Source of the DNA: Alphaproteobacteria bacterium
Lineage (GTDB): Bacteria; Pseudomonadota; Alphaproteobacteria; Oceanibaculales; Oceanibaculaceae
Direction of reading: 5' to 3'
Assembly: GCA_018823745.1 (NCBI GenBank)
Contig: JAHJHR010000002.1
Span: 1-64,000, forward strand
DNA: 64,000 nucleotides
Shown in pieces: positions 38,049 through 47,839 of the stretch (the stretch's first letter is position 1; each line of letters starts with the position of its first letter). The notes beneath the pieces were generated by a model that was not told the origin of the DNA, searched no databases, and saw only the letters and a program-made list of their open reading frames with translations. The position numbers were made by a program, and so were the translations under genes.

Positions 38049-39155
38049 TCAAGCCGCCCGGTCGGATTTTCGCCGCCGGGCAATATCACCCCAGGCGGCG
38101 AGGAAGCGATCTATGTCGGCCTGCGTGCTGCGCCAGCCCAGGCTGATGCGGATGGCGCTGCCAGACACCGCGTCGGGCTGCTGCATGGCGATCATCACAT
38201 GAGAGGCCGCCACCTTGCCCGAGGAGCAGGCGGAACCGGCGCTGACCGCAATGCCAGCCAGATCCAGCGCCATGACCAGAGTCTCCGCCTTCATGCCCGA
38301 CAGGGCGATGCAGGAGGTGTTGGGCAGGCGCTCGCGATCTGCGCCCAGGATCACCGCATCCGGCGTTAACGCCCTTACCCCTGCTTCCAGCGCATCGCGC
38401 CATTCGGCCAGCGCCGGCAGGCCGCCGGTTGAGGCCAGCGCCGCAGCACCAAAGCCGGCGATGCCCGGCATGTTCTCCGTGCCGCCGCGCATCCGGCGTT
38501 CCTGCCCGCCGCCGCGCTGCTGCGCCACAACATCAAGCCCGGCGGCGATATACAGCGCGCCGACGCCCGGTGGCCCACCGATCTTATGCGCCGAGAGCGA
38601 CAGGAAATCGACCGCGAGGCTGGCAACATCGACCGGTATCTTCCCCGCCGCCTGGATTGCGTCGCAATGGATCAGCGCGCCGTGGCGGTGGGCAATATCG
38701 GCGGCGGCGGCAACCGGCTGAATAATGCCGGTCTCGTTATTTGCCAGCATCAGCGAGACGATGGCCGGGCGGTCATCTTCCCGCAGCATCGCCTCCAGCG
38801 CCGCCAGATCGATGATGCCATCGCGGGTGACCGGAATTGCGGCGGCATCCGGGTGCACGGCACGCACGGAATCATGCTCGATGGCGGAATACAGGATGCG
38901 CGGCCGGCCACTGCCCAGCAGGGCCAGCGCATTCGCCTCGGTGCCGCCGCTGGTGAAGACAAGCCGCGTCGGATCGGCGCCGATCAAAGCGGCAACCGAG
39001 CGCCGGGCATCTTCCACCCGCTTGCGTGCCGCCCTGCCGGCGGCGTGGATCGAAGAGGGATTGCCGCCCTCCTCCATCATCGCCACCATCGCGGCAATCG
39101 CCTCCGGGCGGATCGGCGCGGTCGCGTTGTAGTCGAGATAGACACGCTGCGGCAT
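38049..39155 (-). CDS. cysteine desulfurase (NifS/IscS class)
   Basis: A 368-residue PLP enzyme that mobilises sulfur from cysteine. The Schiff-base Lys191 lies in SAHKIGG, and the persulfide Cys310 in [20 protein letters not shown] at the N-terminus and TSGGTEANA are standard. It is somewhat shorter than IscS and close to the desulfurases found next to IscR-type regulators in alphaproteobacteria. It starts 2 bp after iscR. Partners by context: ferredoxin and MnmA. Confidence 0.92.
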   Translation of the reverse strand: MPQRVYLDYNATAPIRPEAIAAMVAMMEEGGNPSSIHAAGRAARKRVEDARRSVAALIGADPTRLVFTSGGTEANALALLGSGRPRILYSAIEHDSVRAVHPDAAAIPVTRDGIIDLAALEAMLREDDRPAIVSLMLANNETGIIQPVAAAADIAHRHGALIHCDAIQAAGKIPVDVASLAVDFLSLSAHKIGGPPGVGALYIAAGLDVVAQQRGGGQERRMRGGTENMPGIAGFGAAALASTGGLPALAEWRDALEAGVRALTPDAVILGADRERLPNTSCIALSGMKAETLVMALDLAGIAVSAGSACSSGKVAASHVMIAMQQPDAVSGSAIRISLGWRSTQADIDRFLAAWGDIARRRKSDRAA

Positions 39156-39157
39156 GG

Positions 39158-39634
39158 TTATTCCGCCGCCGCCCCAAGCCCGGCACCCGCGCCTGAGGCG
39201 GGCAACAGCCGGCTGCTCCCGAGGATGCGGTTTGCCACCACATCCTCCAGCGTCACCGAGCTAAGGTAGAGATGGATCTGGTTGCCCAGTTCCTCCCACA
39301 GATCATGCGTCGCGCAGCGGCTTTTATTGGCCGTGCAGCCGGCCGGCGATCCCGGCGCGCAGCGCGTGGCCCGGATCGGCTCGTCAACTGCAAGAATGAT
39401 GTCGGAGATGCGGGTCTCGCCGGATTTACGCGCCAGGAGATAGCCGCCGCCGGGGCCGCGCACGCTGCGCACCAGCCCGCCGCGCCGCAGCTTGGCGAAA
39501 AGCTGTTCGAGATAGGAGAGAGAGATTTCCTGACGCTCGGCGATATCGGCCAGCGCAATCGGGCGGTTCTGTCCCGTCGCGGCCAGATCGACCATCGCCA
39601 TCACGGCATAGCGGCCCTTGGTGCTCAGTCTCAT
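39158..39634 (-). CDS. iscR: Rrf2 family iron-sulfur regulator (IscR-like)
   Basis: A 158-residue Rrf2 regulator from the ATG at 39634 (MRLSTKGRYAVMAMVDLA). A winged helix fills the first 70 residues. Cys92, Cys100, Cys107 and His110 could be the ligands of a 2Fe-2S cluster, in a C-x7-C-x6-C-x2-H arrangement like IscR. It probably represses the cluster according to Fe-S status. It lies between cysE and the desulfurase gene; a RirA assignment is possible but less likely given the context. Confidence 0.9.
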   Translation of the reverse strand: MRLSTKGRYAVMAMVDLAATGQNRPIALADIAERQEISLSYLEQLFAKLRRGGLVRSVRGPGGGYLLARKSGETRISDIILAVDEPIRATRCAPGSPAGCTANKSRCATHDLWEELGNQIHLYLSSVTLEDVVANRILGSSRLLPASGAGAGLGAAAE

Positions 39635-39647
39635 CACATGCCCCCCG

Positions 39648-40355
39648 TCAATTGCCGTCGCGGGACGCGACATGGGTGTGACCATTCTTGGCAGGCGGCG
39701 GCGTATGCGCGCCTTCCAGTTCGGCCAAACGGGTCTTCAGCGCCGCGACCTCGCCCAGCAGACCGTCCAGCGCGCGAGCCACCGGGTCCGGCATGTCCAC
39801 CGAAGTACCATAGGCGCAAAAATCGCTGTCCTGCTGCTTGGCCCGGCTGATCGCCACCTGGGCCGGAATGCCGACAACGGTGACGCCCGGCGCCACATCC
39901 TTCAGCACAACGGCATTGGCGCCGACACGGGCACCCCGGCCAACGGTCAGCGGGCCCAGCACCTGCGCACCGGAACCGACGATCACGCCATCCTCCAGCG
40001 TCGGGTGGCGCTTGCCCTGATGCAGCGAGGTACCGCCCAGGGTGACACCCTGATACAGCGTGACATCGTCACCAACCTGCGCCGTCTCACCAATCACCAC
40101 GCCCATGCCGTGATCGACGAAAAAACGCCGCCCGATGGTGGCCCCGGGGTGAATTTCGATGCCGGTGAGAACCCGGCCGACATGCGACAGGAAGCGGCCC
40201 AGCAGATACCACTGCCGGCGCCAGGCGGCGTTTGCCAGCCGATGCAGCAGCAGCGCGTGGAAACCGGGATAGCACAACACCACCTCGATCCGCGACTTGG
40301 CCGCCGGATCGCGCGCCATGATTGCAGCGATGTCTTCACCGAGTTTCTTGAACAT
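39648..40355 (-). CDS. cysE: serine O-acetyltransferase
   Basis: A 235-residue (from the ATG at 40355) hexapeptide-repeat acetyltransferase that makes O-acetylserine, the precursor of cysteine. The left-handed beta-helix region is clear: [55 protein letters not shown]-terminal extension of about 60 residues includes a predicted coil. A further ATG at 40370 adds 5 residues. It leads the sulfur cluster. Confidence 0.93.
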   Translation of the reverse strand: MFKKLGEDIAAIMARDPAAKSRIEVVLCYPGFHALLLHRLANAAWRRQWYLLGRFLSHVGRVLTGIEIHPGATIGRRFFVDHGMGVVIGETAQVGDDVTLYQGVTLGGTSLHQGKRHPTLEDGVIVGSGAQVLGPLTVGRGARVGANAVVLKDVAPGVTVVGIPAQVAISRAKQQDSDFCAYGTSVDMPDPVARALDGLLGEVAALKTRLAELEGAHTPPPAKNGHTHVASRDGN

Positions 40356-40570
40356 AGACCACCCTGCCATGATATAGTCTTGACCCCGTCAGCATGGTTG
40401 CGCAGTCCCTCTGGGACGCAGCATCCTGTGGCGGCGCTTTGGATATAAGATGACCGAGTCCCACGATCAAGTTTAGCGTGCCCGATACCCGGAGAGTTTC
40501 GCCGAATACCCAAGCCGGCGACTGGGAAATCAATTTGCACGAACGCTTCCAGGAAGAGGCCAGACACTAG

Positions 40571-41221
40571 ATGCCCGAGGTTATTTTCAACGGCCCCGAA
40601 GGACGGCTTGAGGGCCGCTACCAGCACGGCAAGCAGCCTAACGCCCCGATTGCCCTGATGCTGCACCCGCATCCGCAGCATGGCGGGACGATGAACAACA
40701 AGATCGTCTATTCGCTGTTCCAGACCTATGTGTCGCGTGGATTTTCGGTGCTGCGGTTCAATTTCCGCGGCGTCGGCCGCTCGCAGGGTGTCTATGACCG
40801 CGGCGAGGGCGAATTGTCGGATGCCGCCTCGGCGCTGGACTGGCTGCAGACCTACAACCCGAATGCCGGGCAGTGCTGGATCGCCGGATTTTCCTTCGGC
40901 GCCTGGATCGGCATGCAGCTGCTGATGCGCCGGCCGGAGATCAGCGGCTTCATCTCCATCGCCCCGCCGGCGAATAATTTCGACTTCACCTTCCTCGCCC
41001 CCTGCCCGGCCTCCGGCCTGGTGGTGCAGGGCACGGCCGATGACATCGTGCCGCAGGAATCAGTGAAGAAGCTGGTCGACAAGCTGTCACACCAGCGCGG
41101 CATCACCATCGATTACAAGCTGGTCGAGGGCGCCAACCACTTCTTCACCGGCCGCATCGACGAGATGATCGGCCATGTCGATACCTATCTCGACAAGGCC
41201 CTGGTGACGGCGGAGGCGTAA
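40571..41221 (+). CDS. alpha/beta hydrolase
   Basis: A 216-residue alpha/beta hydrolase of the short KANL3/Tex30-like or dienelactone-hydrolase-like group. HPHPQHGGTMNNK near the N-terminus forms the oxyanion region; GFSFGAW holds the nucleophile Ser (about 117), and His in GANHFF near the C-terminus closes the triad. Similar proteins often sit next to the iscR-desulfurase genes in alphaproteobacteria. It is divergent from cysE. Substrate unknown. Confidence 0.87.
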   Translation: MPEVIFNGPEGRLEGRYQHGKQPNAPIALMLHPHPQHGGTMNNKIVYSLFQTYVSRGFSVLRFNFRGVGRSQGVYDRGEGELSDAASALDWLQTYNPNAGQCWIAGFSFGAWIGMQLLMRRPEISGFISIAPPANNFDFTFLAPCPASGLVVQGTADDIVPQESVKKLVDKLSHQRGITIDYKLVEGANHFFTGRIDEMIGHVDTYLDKALVTAEA

Positions 41222-41239
41222 GCCGCCGCCGTCCTTCTC

Positions 41240-42403
41240 TCAATCCGACTGGCCGGACCCGATGGGCTGCGGCAGCAGGGCGGGATCAACGCCTGCCCCC
41301 TGGCTCTCCGGGAACCCCTTGACCGAGCCCATGCGCTCGGCATCGCGCTTCACCGCCGGCTCGCTCTGCATATACAGCGCGACCAGTTCGGCCAGGGATT
41401 CCAGCGCACTTTCATGGATGCGCTCATAGCCATGCGAGGCGTCGATGCCAAAGGTCAGCAGCGCGGTGCGGATATCGTTGCCGGCCTCGACCGCCGCCGC
41501 CCCGTCACAGCGGTAATAGCGGAACACATCGCGCTGATGCGGGATTGCGTGATCCTTCGCCAGGTCGATCAGCTTGTGCGTCAGGTGATAATCAAACGGG
41601 CCGGTCTGGTCCTTCATGGCGATGGTCACGCCGGTCTCGCGCGAATTCTGGCCCGGTGCGGTCGTGCCATTGTCAATGCTGACCAGCTCAGCCACATCGC
41701 CATGCAGCACGGCGGATGCGCCTGACCCCACCTCCTCGGAGATGGTGAACAGCAGATGGCAGTCGACCGGCAGTTCCAGCTTGTTGTCGACCATCGCCTT
41801 GGCTGCCGCCAGCATGACCGCCGCTCCCGCCTTGTCGTCCAGATGGCGCGAGACGATGTAGCCGCTGTCGAGGAATTCGGCTTGCGGGTCGATGGCGACA
41901 TAATCGCCGATATTCACCCCCAGCTTCTCCAGATCCTCGCGGCTGTCTGACTTCGCGTCGATGCGCAGCTCGACATAGTCCCAACCGATCGGCAGCTTGT
42001 CGATTTCGGTGTTGAAGGTATGGCCCGACGCCTTCAGGGGCAGGATCGTGCCGCGATAGGCGCCCTCATCGGTGAACAGGGTGACGCGCGCGCCTTCAGC
42101 GAAGCGCGCTGACCAATGGCCGATCATCACCAGCTCCAGTCGGCCATTCGGCTTCAGGTTCTTCACCATCGCACCCAGAGTGTCGAGATGGCTGACGATG
42201 GCGCGGTCGGGACTGGTCTGGCGGCCGCGCATATCGGCCCGGATGGCCCCGCGCCGCGTCAGCTCATAGTCGATACCCAGCTTCTCCAGTTCACGGCTGG
42301 CGAACAGGGCGACCTGGTCGGTGAAGCCGCTGGGGCTGGGAATGCAGAGCAGTTCCGACAGAATGCCCTTCAGATAGCCCATGTCGATGGTCGGCTTGAT
42401 CAT
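41240..42403 (-). CDS. M42-type peptidase of the N-acetylglutaminylglutamine amide cluster
   Basis: A 387-residue zinc metalloprotein similar to M42 glutamyl aminopeptidases. SHLDTLGAMV (first metal His), RHLDDKAGAAVML (bridging Asp), ISEEVGSGA (catalytic and metal Glu) and DASHGYERIH are seen. As third gene after the synthetase and amidotransferase of the NAGGN osmolyte, it matches the trio hydrolase that travels with these genes. Whether it breaks down or trims the dipeptide is not known. Confidence 0.9.
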   Translation of the reverse strand: MIKPTIDMGYLKGILSELLCIPSPSGFTDQVALFASRELEKLGIDYELTRRGAIRADMRGRQTSPDRAIVSHLDTLGAMVKNLKPNGRLELVMIGHWSARFAEGARVTLFTDEGAYRGTILPLKASGHTFNTEIDKLPIGWDYVELRIDAKSDSREDLEKLGVNIGDYVAIDPQAEFLDSGYIVSRHLDDKAGAAVMLAAAKAMVDNKLELPVDCHLLFTISEEVGSGASAVLHGDVAELVSIDNGTTAPGQNSRETGVTIAMKDQTGPFDYHLTHKLIDLAKDHAIPHQRDVFRYYRCDGAAAVEAGNDIRTALLTFGIDASHGYERIHESALESLAELVALYMQSEPAVKRDAERMGSVKGFPESQGAGVDPALLPQPIGSGQSD

Positions 42404-42451
42404 GCTTTGCCCTATGGTTTCGTATTCGGTGCCTCTGACGGAGGCAATTGA

Positions 42452-44245
42452 CTACCGCAGATCCTTCGGTGGCCAGCGGTCGATAGCGGTCTGCGGGAAC
42501 AGCAGGTCGATGAAGCGTTCCGCCGTCGGCTGCGGCTCGTGATTGGCCAGGCCGGGCCGCTCATTGGCCTCGATGATCGCATAATCCGGCTGGTCCGGCC
42601 GAGGCACGATGAAATCCATGCCGACGACCGGAATATCGATCACCCGCGCCGCCTTCACCGCCGCCTCGACAAGGCGTGGATGCAGCCGATCAGTGACATC
42701 ATGGATGGTGCCGCCGGTGTGCAGATTGGCCGTCTTTCGCACCGTCAGGCTCTCGCCTTCAGGCAGGATGCTGTCCAGCTCGTAACCGCCCATGGCGACG
42801 CAGCGTTCCGTCTCGGTATCCATCGGGATGCTGCTTTCGCCGCCCGTGGCGGATGCCCGGCGCCGGCTCAGCTTCGCAATCAGCTGTGCGACCGTATCCT
42901 GACCGGTGCCGATGACGCTGGGCGGGCGACGGATCGCGGCGGCAACCAGCTTGAAGCCGATGACGATCAGCCGCAGATCGTCGCCCTTCACCAATTCCTC
43001 GATCAGCACCGTGTCGCAGGTGCGGCGGGCCATCTCGATGGCGCTTTTCAGCTCCTCGACCCCGCGCACATCGACGCTGATGCCCCGGCCCTGCTCGCCC
43101 CGGGCCGGCTTCACGACGACAGAGCCATGCTTCTTCAGGAAGGCAATATCGGCCTCGGCATCGCCCGCAGTGCGCTGCTCGGGCACGCGCAGGCCTTCCT
43201 TTTCCATCAGCCGGCGGGTCACCGCCTTGTCGTCGCAGCGGCTCATGGCGACGGCGCTGGTCAGCTCCGACAGGCTTTCCCGGCTGGTGATCGAGCGCCC
43301 GCCATGGGTCAGCCGGAAGAAGCCGCCCTCGGCATCCAGCACCTCGACGCCAATGCCGCGCCGCCTTGCCTCGTCGACCAACAGCAGGGCATAGGGATTC
43401 AGCTTTTCCTCGACCGGCGGGCCGACGAACAGGCGTTCATTGATCGTGTTCTTGGTCTTCACCGCAAAGACCGGCACGCGCTGGAAGCCCAGCTTCTCAT
43501 ACAGCGCGATGGCCTGCGCATTGTCGTGCATGACCGACAGATCCATATAGGCCCGGCTGCGCGCCGCGTAATGCTCCGCCAGATGGCGCACCATCGCCTC
43601 GCCAACGCCAGGATAGGGTGCTTGCGGATCAACCGCGAGGCTCCACAGGCTGCTGCCGTTCTCCGGGTCCTTGAAGGCATTCACATGGTCGATGCCGGTG
43701 ACGGCGGCGATGACCTTGCCGGTCGCCATATCCTCGGCCACCAGGAAGGTCAGGTGCTTCTTCATCCGGTTCGACCACAGGAAGGACGGCTCCACCTGCA
43801 CCATGCCGCGTGCGGCATAGATGTCGTTCACCGCCTGGGCATCGGCCAGAGTGCGCAGCCGGCGCACGGCAAAACCCTTCGGCCGCCGCCGGGCGGAACG
43901 ATAGCCCGACATCTGCAGCCGGTAAGTATGCGACGGGTCCAGGAACAGCGCTTGCGGCGCCTTGGCCAGCAGCACATGAGGTTCATGCACATAGAAGGCG
44001 ATGTCGCGCCGGCCGGCCGGCTCCTCGCGCAGCACCTCCACCAGCGCCTCGGCATCGGTGAAGGTATGGGCGAAGATCAGCTGGCCCCAGCCGCAATCGA
44101 TGCTGACATTGCTGGGCCAGTCCTCGCCCTGGCGGCGCTCGCCCTGGCGGTTTGATTCGCGGACGCTGACGGCGGTATGGCGCTGCAGCCTCTCGGAGAC
44201 ATTGCGCGGCCGGCGCTGGGCCGGGGTGCGGGCGGTGGCGTGCAT
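42452..44245 (-). CDS. ngg: N-acetylglutaminylglutamine synthetase (GNAT + ATP-grasp)
   Basis: A 597-residue fusion. About residues 100-275 form a GNAT acetyltransferase domain (PYPGVGEAMVRHLAEHY, ALYEKLGFQRV); about 300-590 form an ATP-grasp ligase (VVKPARGEQGRGISVDV, IEANERPGLANHE). It would make N-acetylglutaminylglutamine for the amidotransferase encoded upstream. The ATG at 44245 has AGGAGAGGG in front of it, a better start than a GTG at 44278 that overlaps the previous gene's stop. Confidence 0.93.
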   Translation of the reverse strand: MHATARTPAQRRPRNVSERLQRHTAVSVRESNRQGERRQGEDWPSNVSIDCGWGQLIFAHTFTDAEALVEVLREEPAGRRDIAFYVHEPHVLLAKAPQALFLDPSHTYRLQMSGYRSARRRPKGFAVRRLRTLADAQAVNDIYAARGMVQVEPSFLWSNRMKKHLTFLVAEDMATGKVIAAVTGIDHVNAFKDPENGSSLWSLAVDPQAPYPGVGEAMVRHLAEHYAARSRAYMDLSVMHDNAQAIALYEKLGFQRVPVFAVKTKNTINERLFVGPPVEEKLNPYALLLVDEARRRGIGVEVLDAEGGFFRLTHGGRSITSRESLSELTSAVAMSRCDDKAVTRRLMEKEGLRVPEQRTAGDAEADIAFLKKHGSVVVKPARGEQGRGISVDVRGVEELKSAIEMARRTCDTVLIEELVKGDDLRLIVIGFKLVAAAIRRPPSVIGTGQDTVAQLIAKLSRRRASATGGESSIPMDTETERCVAMGGYELDSILPEGESLTVRKTANLHTGGTIHDVTDRLHPRLVEAAVKAARVIDIPVVGMDFIVPRPDQPDYAIIEANERPGLANHEPQPTAERFIDLLFPQTAIDRWPPKDLR

Positions 44246-44270
44246 CGAACTTCCCTCTCCTGTGCGCGGC

Positions 44271-46058
44271 TTAGACACCGTGCGACTGCAACCACAATTC
44301 CAGCAGGGCGCATTGCCACAGCTTGGAGCCGCGCAACGGCGTCAGATGCGCGTCGGGATCGGCCAGCAGCGTCTCGACATAGGCCGGGTTGAACAGCTGA
44401 CGCTCGCGGGCGCGCGGCGAGGTCAGGGCATCGCGCACCAGATCGAGAAACGGACCGCGCAGATATTTCAGCGCCGGCACCGGGAAATACCCCTTCGGCC
44501 GGTCGATCACTGAAGCCGGGATCACCTTGCGCGCGGCTTCCTTCAGCACATATTTGCCGTCGCCCTCGACCTTCATCTCCGGCGGGATGCGGGCTGCCAG
44601 CTCGACCAGCTCGTGGTCCAGGAACGGCACGCGTGCCTCCAGCCCCCAGGCCATGGTCATATTGTCGACCCGCTTAACCGGATCATCGACCAGCATGATC
44701 GTGGTATCCAGCCGCAGCGCCTTGTCGACCGCCGTATCGGCGCCGGCCTCCGCCATGTGGCGGGTGACGAAATCCAGGCTGGCATTGCCGTTCACGAAGC
44801 GCGGATCGACCGCCTCGGCGAATTCCGCATGGGTGCGGTCGAAGAAGACGCGGGAATAATCGGCCACGGCATCATTGCTGGTCATCAGCGGCGGATACCA
44901 GTGATAGCCGGCAAACACCTCATCCGCCCCCTGGCCGCTCTGCACCACCTTCACATGCTTGGCGACCTCCTGCGACAGCAGGTAGAAGCCGATGGCGTCA
45001 TGGCTGACCATCGGTTCGGCCATGGCGTGGATGCAATTCGCCAGCTCCGGCAAGGCGCGGGAGGAATCGACGAAAAGCTGGTGATGCTCGGTGCCGAAAT
45101 GCTTGGCCACGATATCGGAATACTGGAACTCGTCGCCGCGCTCCTCGCCCACTGTCTCGAAGCCGACGGAGAAGGTCTTCAGATCCTGCTGGCCCAGCTT
45201 GGCGAGCAAGCCCACCACCAGGCTGGAATCCAGCCCGCCGGACAGCAGCACGCCGACCGGCACATCGGCCACCAGCCGGCGCTTCACCGCCAGGGTCAGC
45301 GCGTCCAGCGTCTTTTCCTGCCAATCCTCGAAGCTCAGATTGGCTTCGTCGGAGCGGCGCACGAATTCCGGCGCCCAGTAGCGCTCTTCCTTCCGGCTGC
45401 CATCCGCCTCAATCACCATCACCGTTGCCGGCGGCAGCTTGCGGATGCCCTTCAGGATCGTATAGGGGGCCGGCACGACGGCATGGAAGCTCATGTAGTG
45501 ATGCAGCGCCGTGCGGTCGATATCGGTGTCCAGCGCCTCGCCCGTGGCCTTGGCGGCGGCAATCAGCGCCGGCAGGGCGGAGGCGAAGCGGAAACTCTTG
45601 TCGGTCGCGGCATAGTAGAACGGCTTGATGCCCAGCCGGTCGCGCGCCAGGGTCACGCGGCCGGTATCGCGCTCGACAGCGGCGAAGGCGAACATGCCAT
45701 GGAAGCGCTTCACGCAATCCGGGCCCCAGGCGTGGAAGGCCTTCAGAACCACCTCGGTATCGCCGGTGGAGAAGAAGCGGTAGCCCTTGGCCTCCAGCTC
45801 GGCCATCAGCTCGCGGTAATTATAGATGATACCATTGAAGACGATGGTGATGCCCAGCTCGTTATCGACCATCGGCTGCTGCGCGCGCTCCGTCAGGTCG
45901 ATGATCTTCAGCCGGCGGTGGCCAAGCGCCACGCGTCCCTGCAGAAAGATACCCTCGCCATCCGGCCCCCGGGGGGCCAGGGCCTCGGTCATCGCGGCCA
46001 CGGCGGCGCTGGAGGCGGGTCGATTGTCGAACCGGATTTCACCGGCAATGCCACACAT
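44271..46058 (-). CDS. asnO: N-acetylglutaminylglutamine amidotransferase
   Basis: A 595-residue asparagine-synthetase-type enzyme. Cys2 (MCGIAGEI) is the glutaminase nucleophile, and SGGLDSS (273-279) is the synthetase PP-loop. Being followed directly by the NAGGN synthetase, it most likely amidates N-acetylglutaminylglutamine to the amide (NAGGN), a compatible solute made under salt stress. Classical AsnB is the alternative on sequence alone; context decides. Confidence 0.92.
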   Translation of the reverse strand: MCGIAGEIRFDNRPASSAAVAAMTEALAPRGPDGEGIFLQGRVALGHRRLKIIDLTERAQQPMVDNELGITIVFNGIIYNYRELMAELEAKGYRFFSTGDTEVVLKAFHAWGPDCVKRFHGMFAFAAVERDTGRVTLARDRLGIKPFYYAATDKSFRFASALPALIAAAKATGEALDTDIDRTALHHYMSFHAVVPAPYTILKGIRKLPPATVMVIEADGSRKEERYWAPEFVRRSDEANLSFEDWQEKTLDALTLAVKRRLVADVPVGVLLSGGLDSSLVVGLLAKLGQQDLKTFSVGFETVGEERGDEFQYSDIVAKHFGTEHHQLFVDSSRALPELANCIHAMAEPMVSHDAIGFYLLSQEVAKHVKVVQSGQGADEVFAGYHWYPPLMTSNDAVADYSRVFFDRTHAEFAEAVDPRFVNGNASLDFVTRHMAEAGADTAVDKALRLDTTIMLVDDPVKRVDNMTMAWGLEARVPFLDHELVELAARIPPEMKVEGDGKYVLKEAARKVIPASVIDRPKGYFPVPALKYLRGPFLDLVRDALTSPRARERQLFNPAYVETLLADPDAHLTPLRGSKLWQCALLELWLQSHGV

Positions 46059-46380
46059 CTATCTCTTCTCCGTCTTGTTCCTGCCCCTAGAAACGCATGA
46101 CGGCGGGCGAAGTTCTGCGATTCTCCAAATAGCCGGCATATTGCTGAACGATAGAACAAACAAGAATTGCCGGAAATCGCATCTCTGCGTCCGTCATCAA
46201 TTTTTCATGGAGTAATGGATTTGATCTCTGTGATCGAAAGGATCGCCCGATGCGGCCCTGTGCTGCGCAGGATTACCCGCGAGCGAGCGACCGCCTATAT
46301 CATTACCTAGGTAGGAAATCCGCCAATTCAAGAAAAAGATCAGGTGCTGGCGGGTAATTGGGTGAAACGCCACCCCCTCC
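46059..46380. other. non-coding region upstream of asnO
   Basis: No gene is supported. The part at 46085-46330 is less GC-rich than its surroundings and must hold the minus-strand promoter of the osmolyte cluster. A perfect 10-base palindrome TACCTAGGTA sits at 46304-46313. The rest of the gap up to tyrS is the repeat element. Confidence 0.5.
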
Positions 46381-46470
46381 TTCGTCACCCTCGGGCTTGA
46401 CCCGAGGGTCCATCTGTCCGTGCGGTTCGCTCGGTCAATGGATAGTCGGGTCAAGCCCGACTATGACGAA
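46381..46470. repeat. nested inverted repeat element, copy 2
   Basis: The ends are TTCGTCA and TGACGAA, perfect inverted repeats. Arm 1 (46383-46413) and arm 2 (46438-46468) are inverted copies of each other, and each is a hairpin: CCCTCGGG-CTTGA-CCCGAGGG and TAGTCGGG-TCAAG-CCCGACTA. The bases of the stems differ between arms but still pair. It is related to copy 1 at 26501-26600 and lies just after the tyrS stop. Confidence 0.85.
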
Positions 46471-46494
46471 AGAGAAAGGGAATCCTTCGCGCCC

Positions 46495-47748
46495 TCAAAC
46501 CGCCTTCAGCAGGACATGGCGCTTCTTGCCGGCGGACAACTTGATCACCCCATCGGCCAGGTCGGCGAGCGACAGCGTGGCGTTCTCGTCGGCGATGGCG
46601 GCATCGTTCAGCCGGGCGCCACCGCCCTTGATCAGGCGGCGGGCCTCACCGTTGGAGGCGGCCAGCCCGGCGATGCGAAGCGCCTCATAGACCGGCAGGC
46701 CGCCAGCGAGCTGGGCCTGCGCGATCTCGACGGTCGGCAGCCCCTCGGCACTCGCGCCTTCCTCGAAGGTGCGGCGCGCGGTCTCGGCGGCCTCATTGGC
46801 GGCGTCCTCGCCATGGCACAGGCGCGTCGCCTCGAAGGCCAGCACCTTCTTGGCGTCGTTGATCTCCGCCCCAACCAGCGCCTCCAGCCGGGCGATCTCG
46901 TCGAGGGGCAATTCGGTGAACAGGCGCAGGAAGCGGCCGACATCGGCGTCTTCGGTGTTGCGCCAGAACTGCCAGAAATCATAGGCCGACAGCCGGTCAT
47001 CATTCAGCCAGACCGCGCCATTGGCGGTCTTGCCCATCTTCGCGCCCGAGGCGGTGGTGATCAGCGGCGAGGTCAGGCCGTAAAGCTGGGCCTCCTCGAC
47101 CCGGCGGCCCAGTTCGATGCCGTTCACGATATTGCCCCACTGGTCGGAGCCGCCCATCTGCAGCTGCACGCCGCCGCGCCGCCACAGCTCCACGAAATCG
47201 TAGGCCTGCAGGATCATGTAGTTGAATTCGAGGAAGCTCAGCGATTGCTCGCGGTCCAGCCGAATCTTCACCGATTCGAAGCTCAGCATCCGGTTGATCG
47301 AGAAATGCCGGCCGTAATCGCGCAGGAAGGAGATGTATTCCAGCTTGTCCAGCCAGTCGGCATTATTGACCATCACCGCGTCGGTCGGGCCGTCGCCGAA
47401 GGTGAGGTACTTGCCGAAGACACGCTTGATACCCGCCAGATTGCGCGCGATATCCTCGTCCGACAGCAGCTTGCGCGCCTCGTCACGGAAGGACGGATCG
47501 CCGATCCGCGAAGTGCCGCCACCCATCAGCACGACCGGCTTGTGCCCGGCTTTCTGCAACCGGCGCAGCATCATGATCTGCACCAGCGAGCCGACATGCA
47601 GGCTGTCCGCCGTCGCGTCGAAGCCGATATAGCCCGGCACCGGCACGCCTTTCGCCATCACGCCATCAAGCGCATCCAGATCGGTGCACTGATGCATGTA
47701 GCCGCGCTCGACGATGCTGCGGACGAATTCGGACTTCGGACTGGTCAT
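46495..47748 (-). CDS. tyrS: tyrosyl-tRNA synthetase
   Basis: A 417-residue class I synthetase. HVGS (51-54) and KMGKT (238-242) are the ATP-binding signatures, and [13 protein letters not shown] lies between. A C-terminal S4-like RNA-binding domain (about 350-415, [15 protein letters not shown]) is present. Normal length for TyrRS. The repeat element after its stop may act as its terminator. Confidence 0.96.
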   Translation of the reverse strand: MTSPKSEFVRSIVERGYMHQCTDLDALDGVMAKGVPVPGYIGFDATADSLHVGSLVQIMMLRRLQKAGHKPVVLMGGGTSRIGDPSFRDEARKLLSDEDIARNLAGIKRVFGKYLTFGDGPTDAVMVNNADWLDKLEYISFLRDYGRHFSINRMLSFESVKIRLDREQSLSFLEFNYMILQAYDFVELWRRGGVQLQMGGSDQWGNIVNGIELGRRVEEAQLYGLTSPLITTASGAKMGKTANGAVWLNDDRLSAYDFWQFWRNTEDADVGRFLRLFTELPLDEIARLEALVGAEINDAKKVLAFEATRLCHGEDAANEAAETARRTFEEGASAEGLPTVEIAQAQLAGGLPVYEALRIAGLAASNGEARRLIKGGGARLNDAAIADENATLSLADLADGVIKLSAGKKRHVLLKAV

Positions 47749-47839
47749 GGCATGGCTCGCCGGTCAGGGGAGGAGTGGAGCGGCGGTTTAGCACAGGCTT
47801 GTGCACCGGGACAATCGCCGCAGGATGCGCTTGCTGGTT

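Noticed and set aside
46197..46454. 85-codon minus-strand frame upstream of asnO
   Set aside because: Much of it runs through the inverted repeat element, it has no ribosome site, and its product has no recognisable feature.
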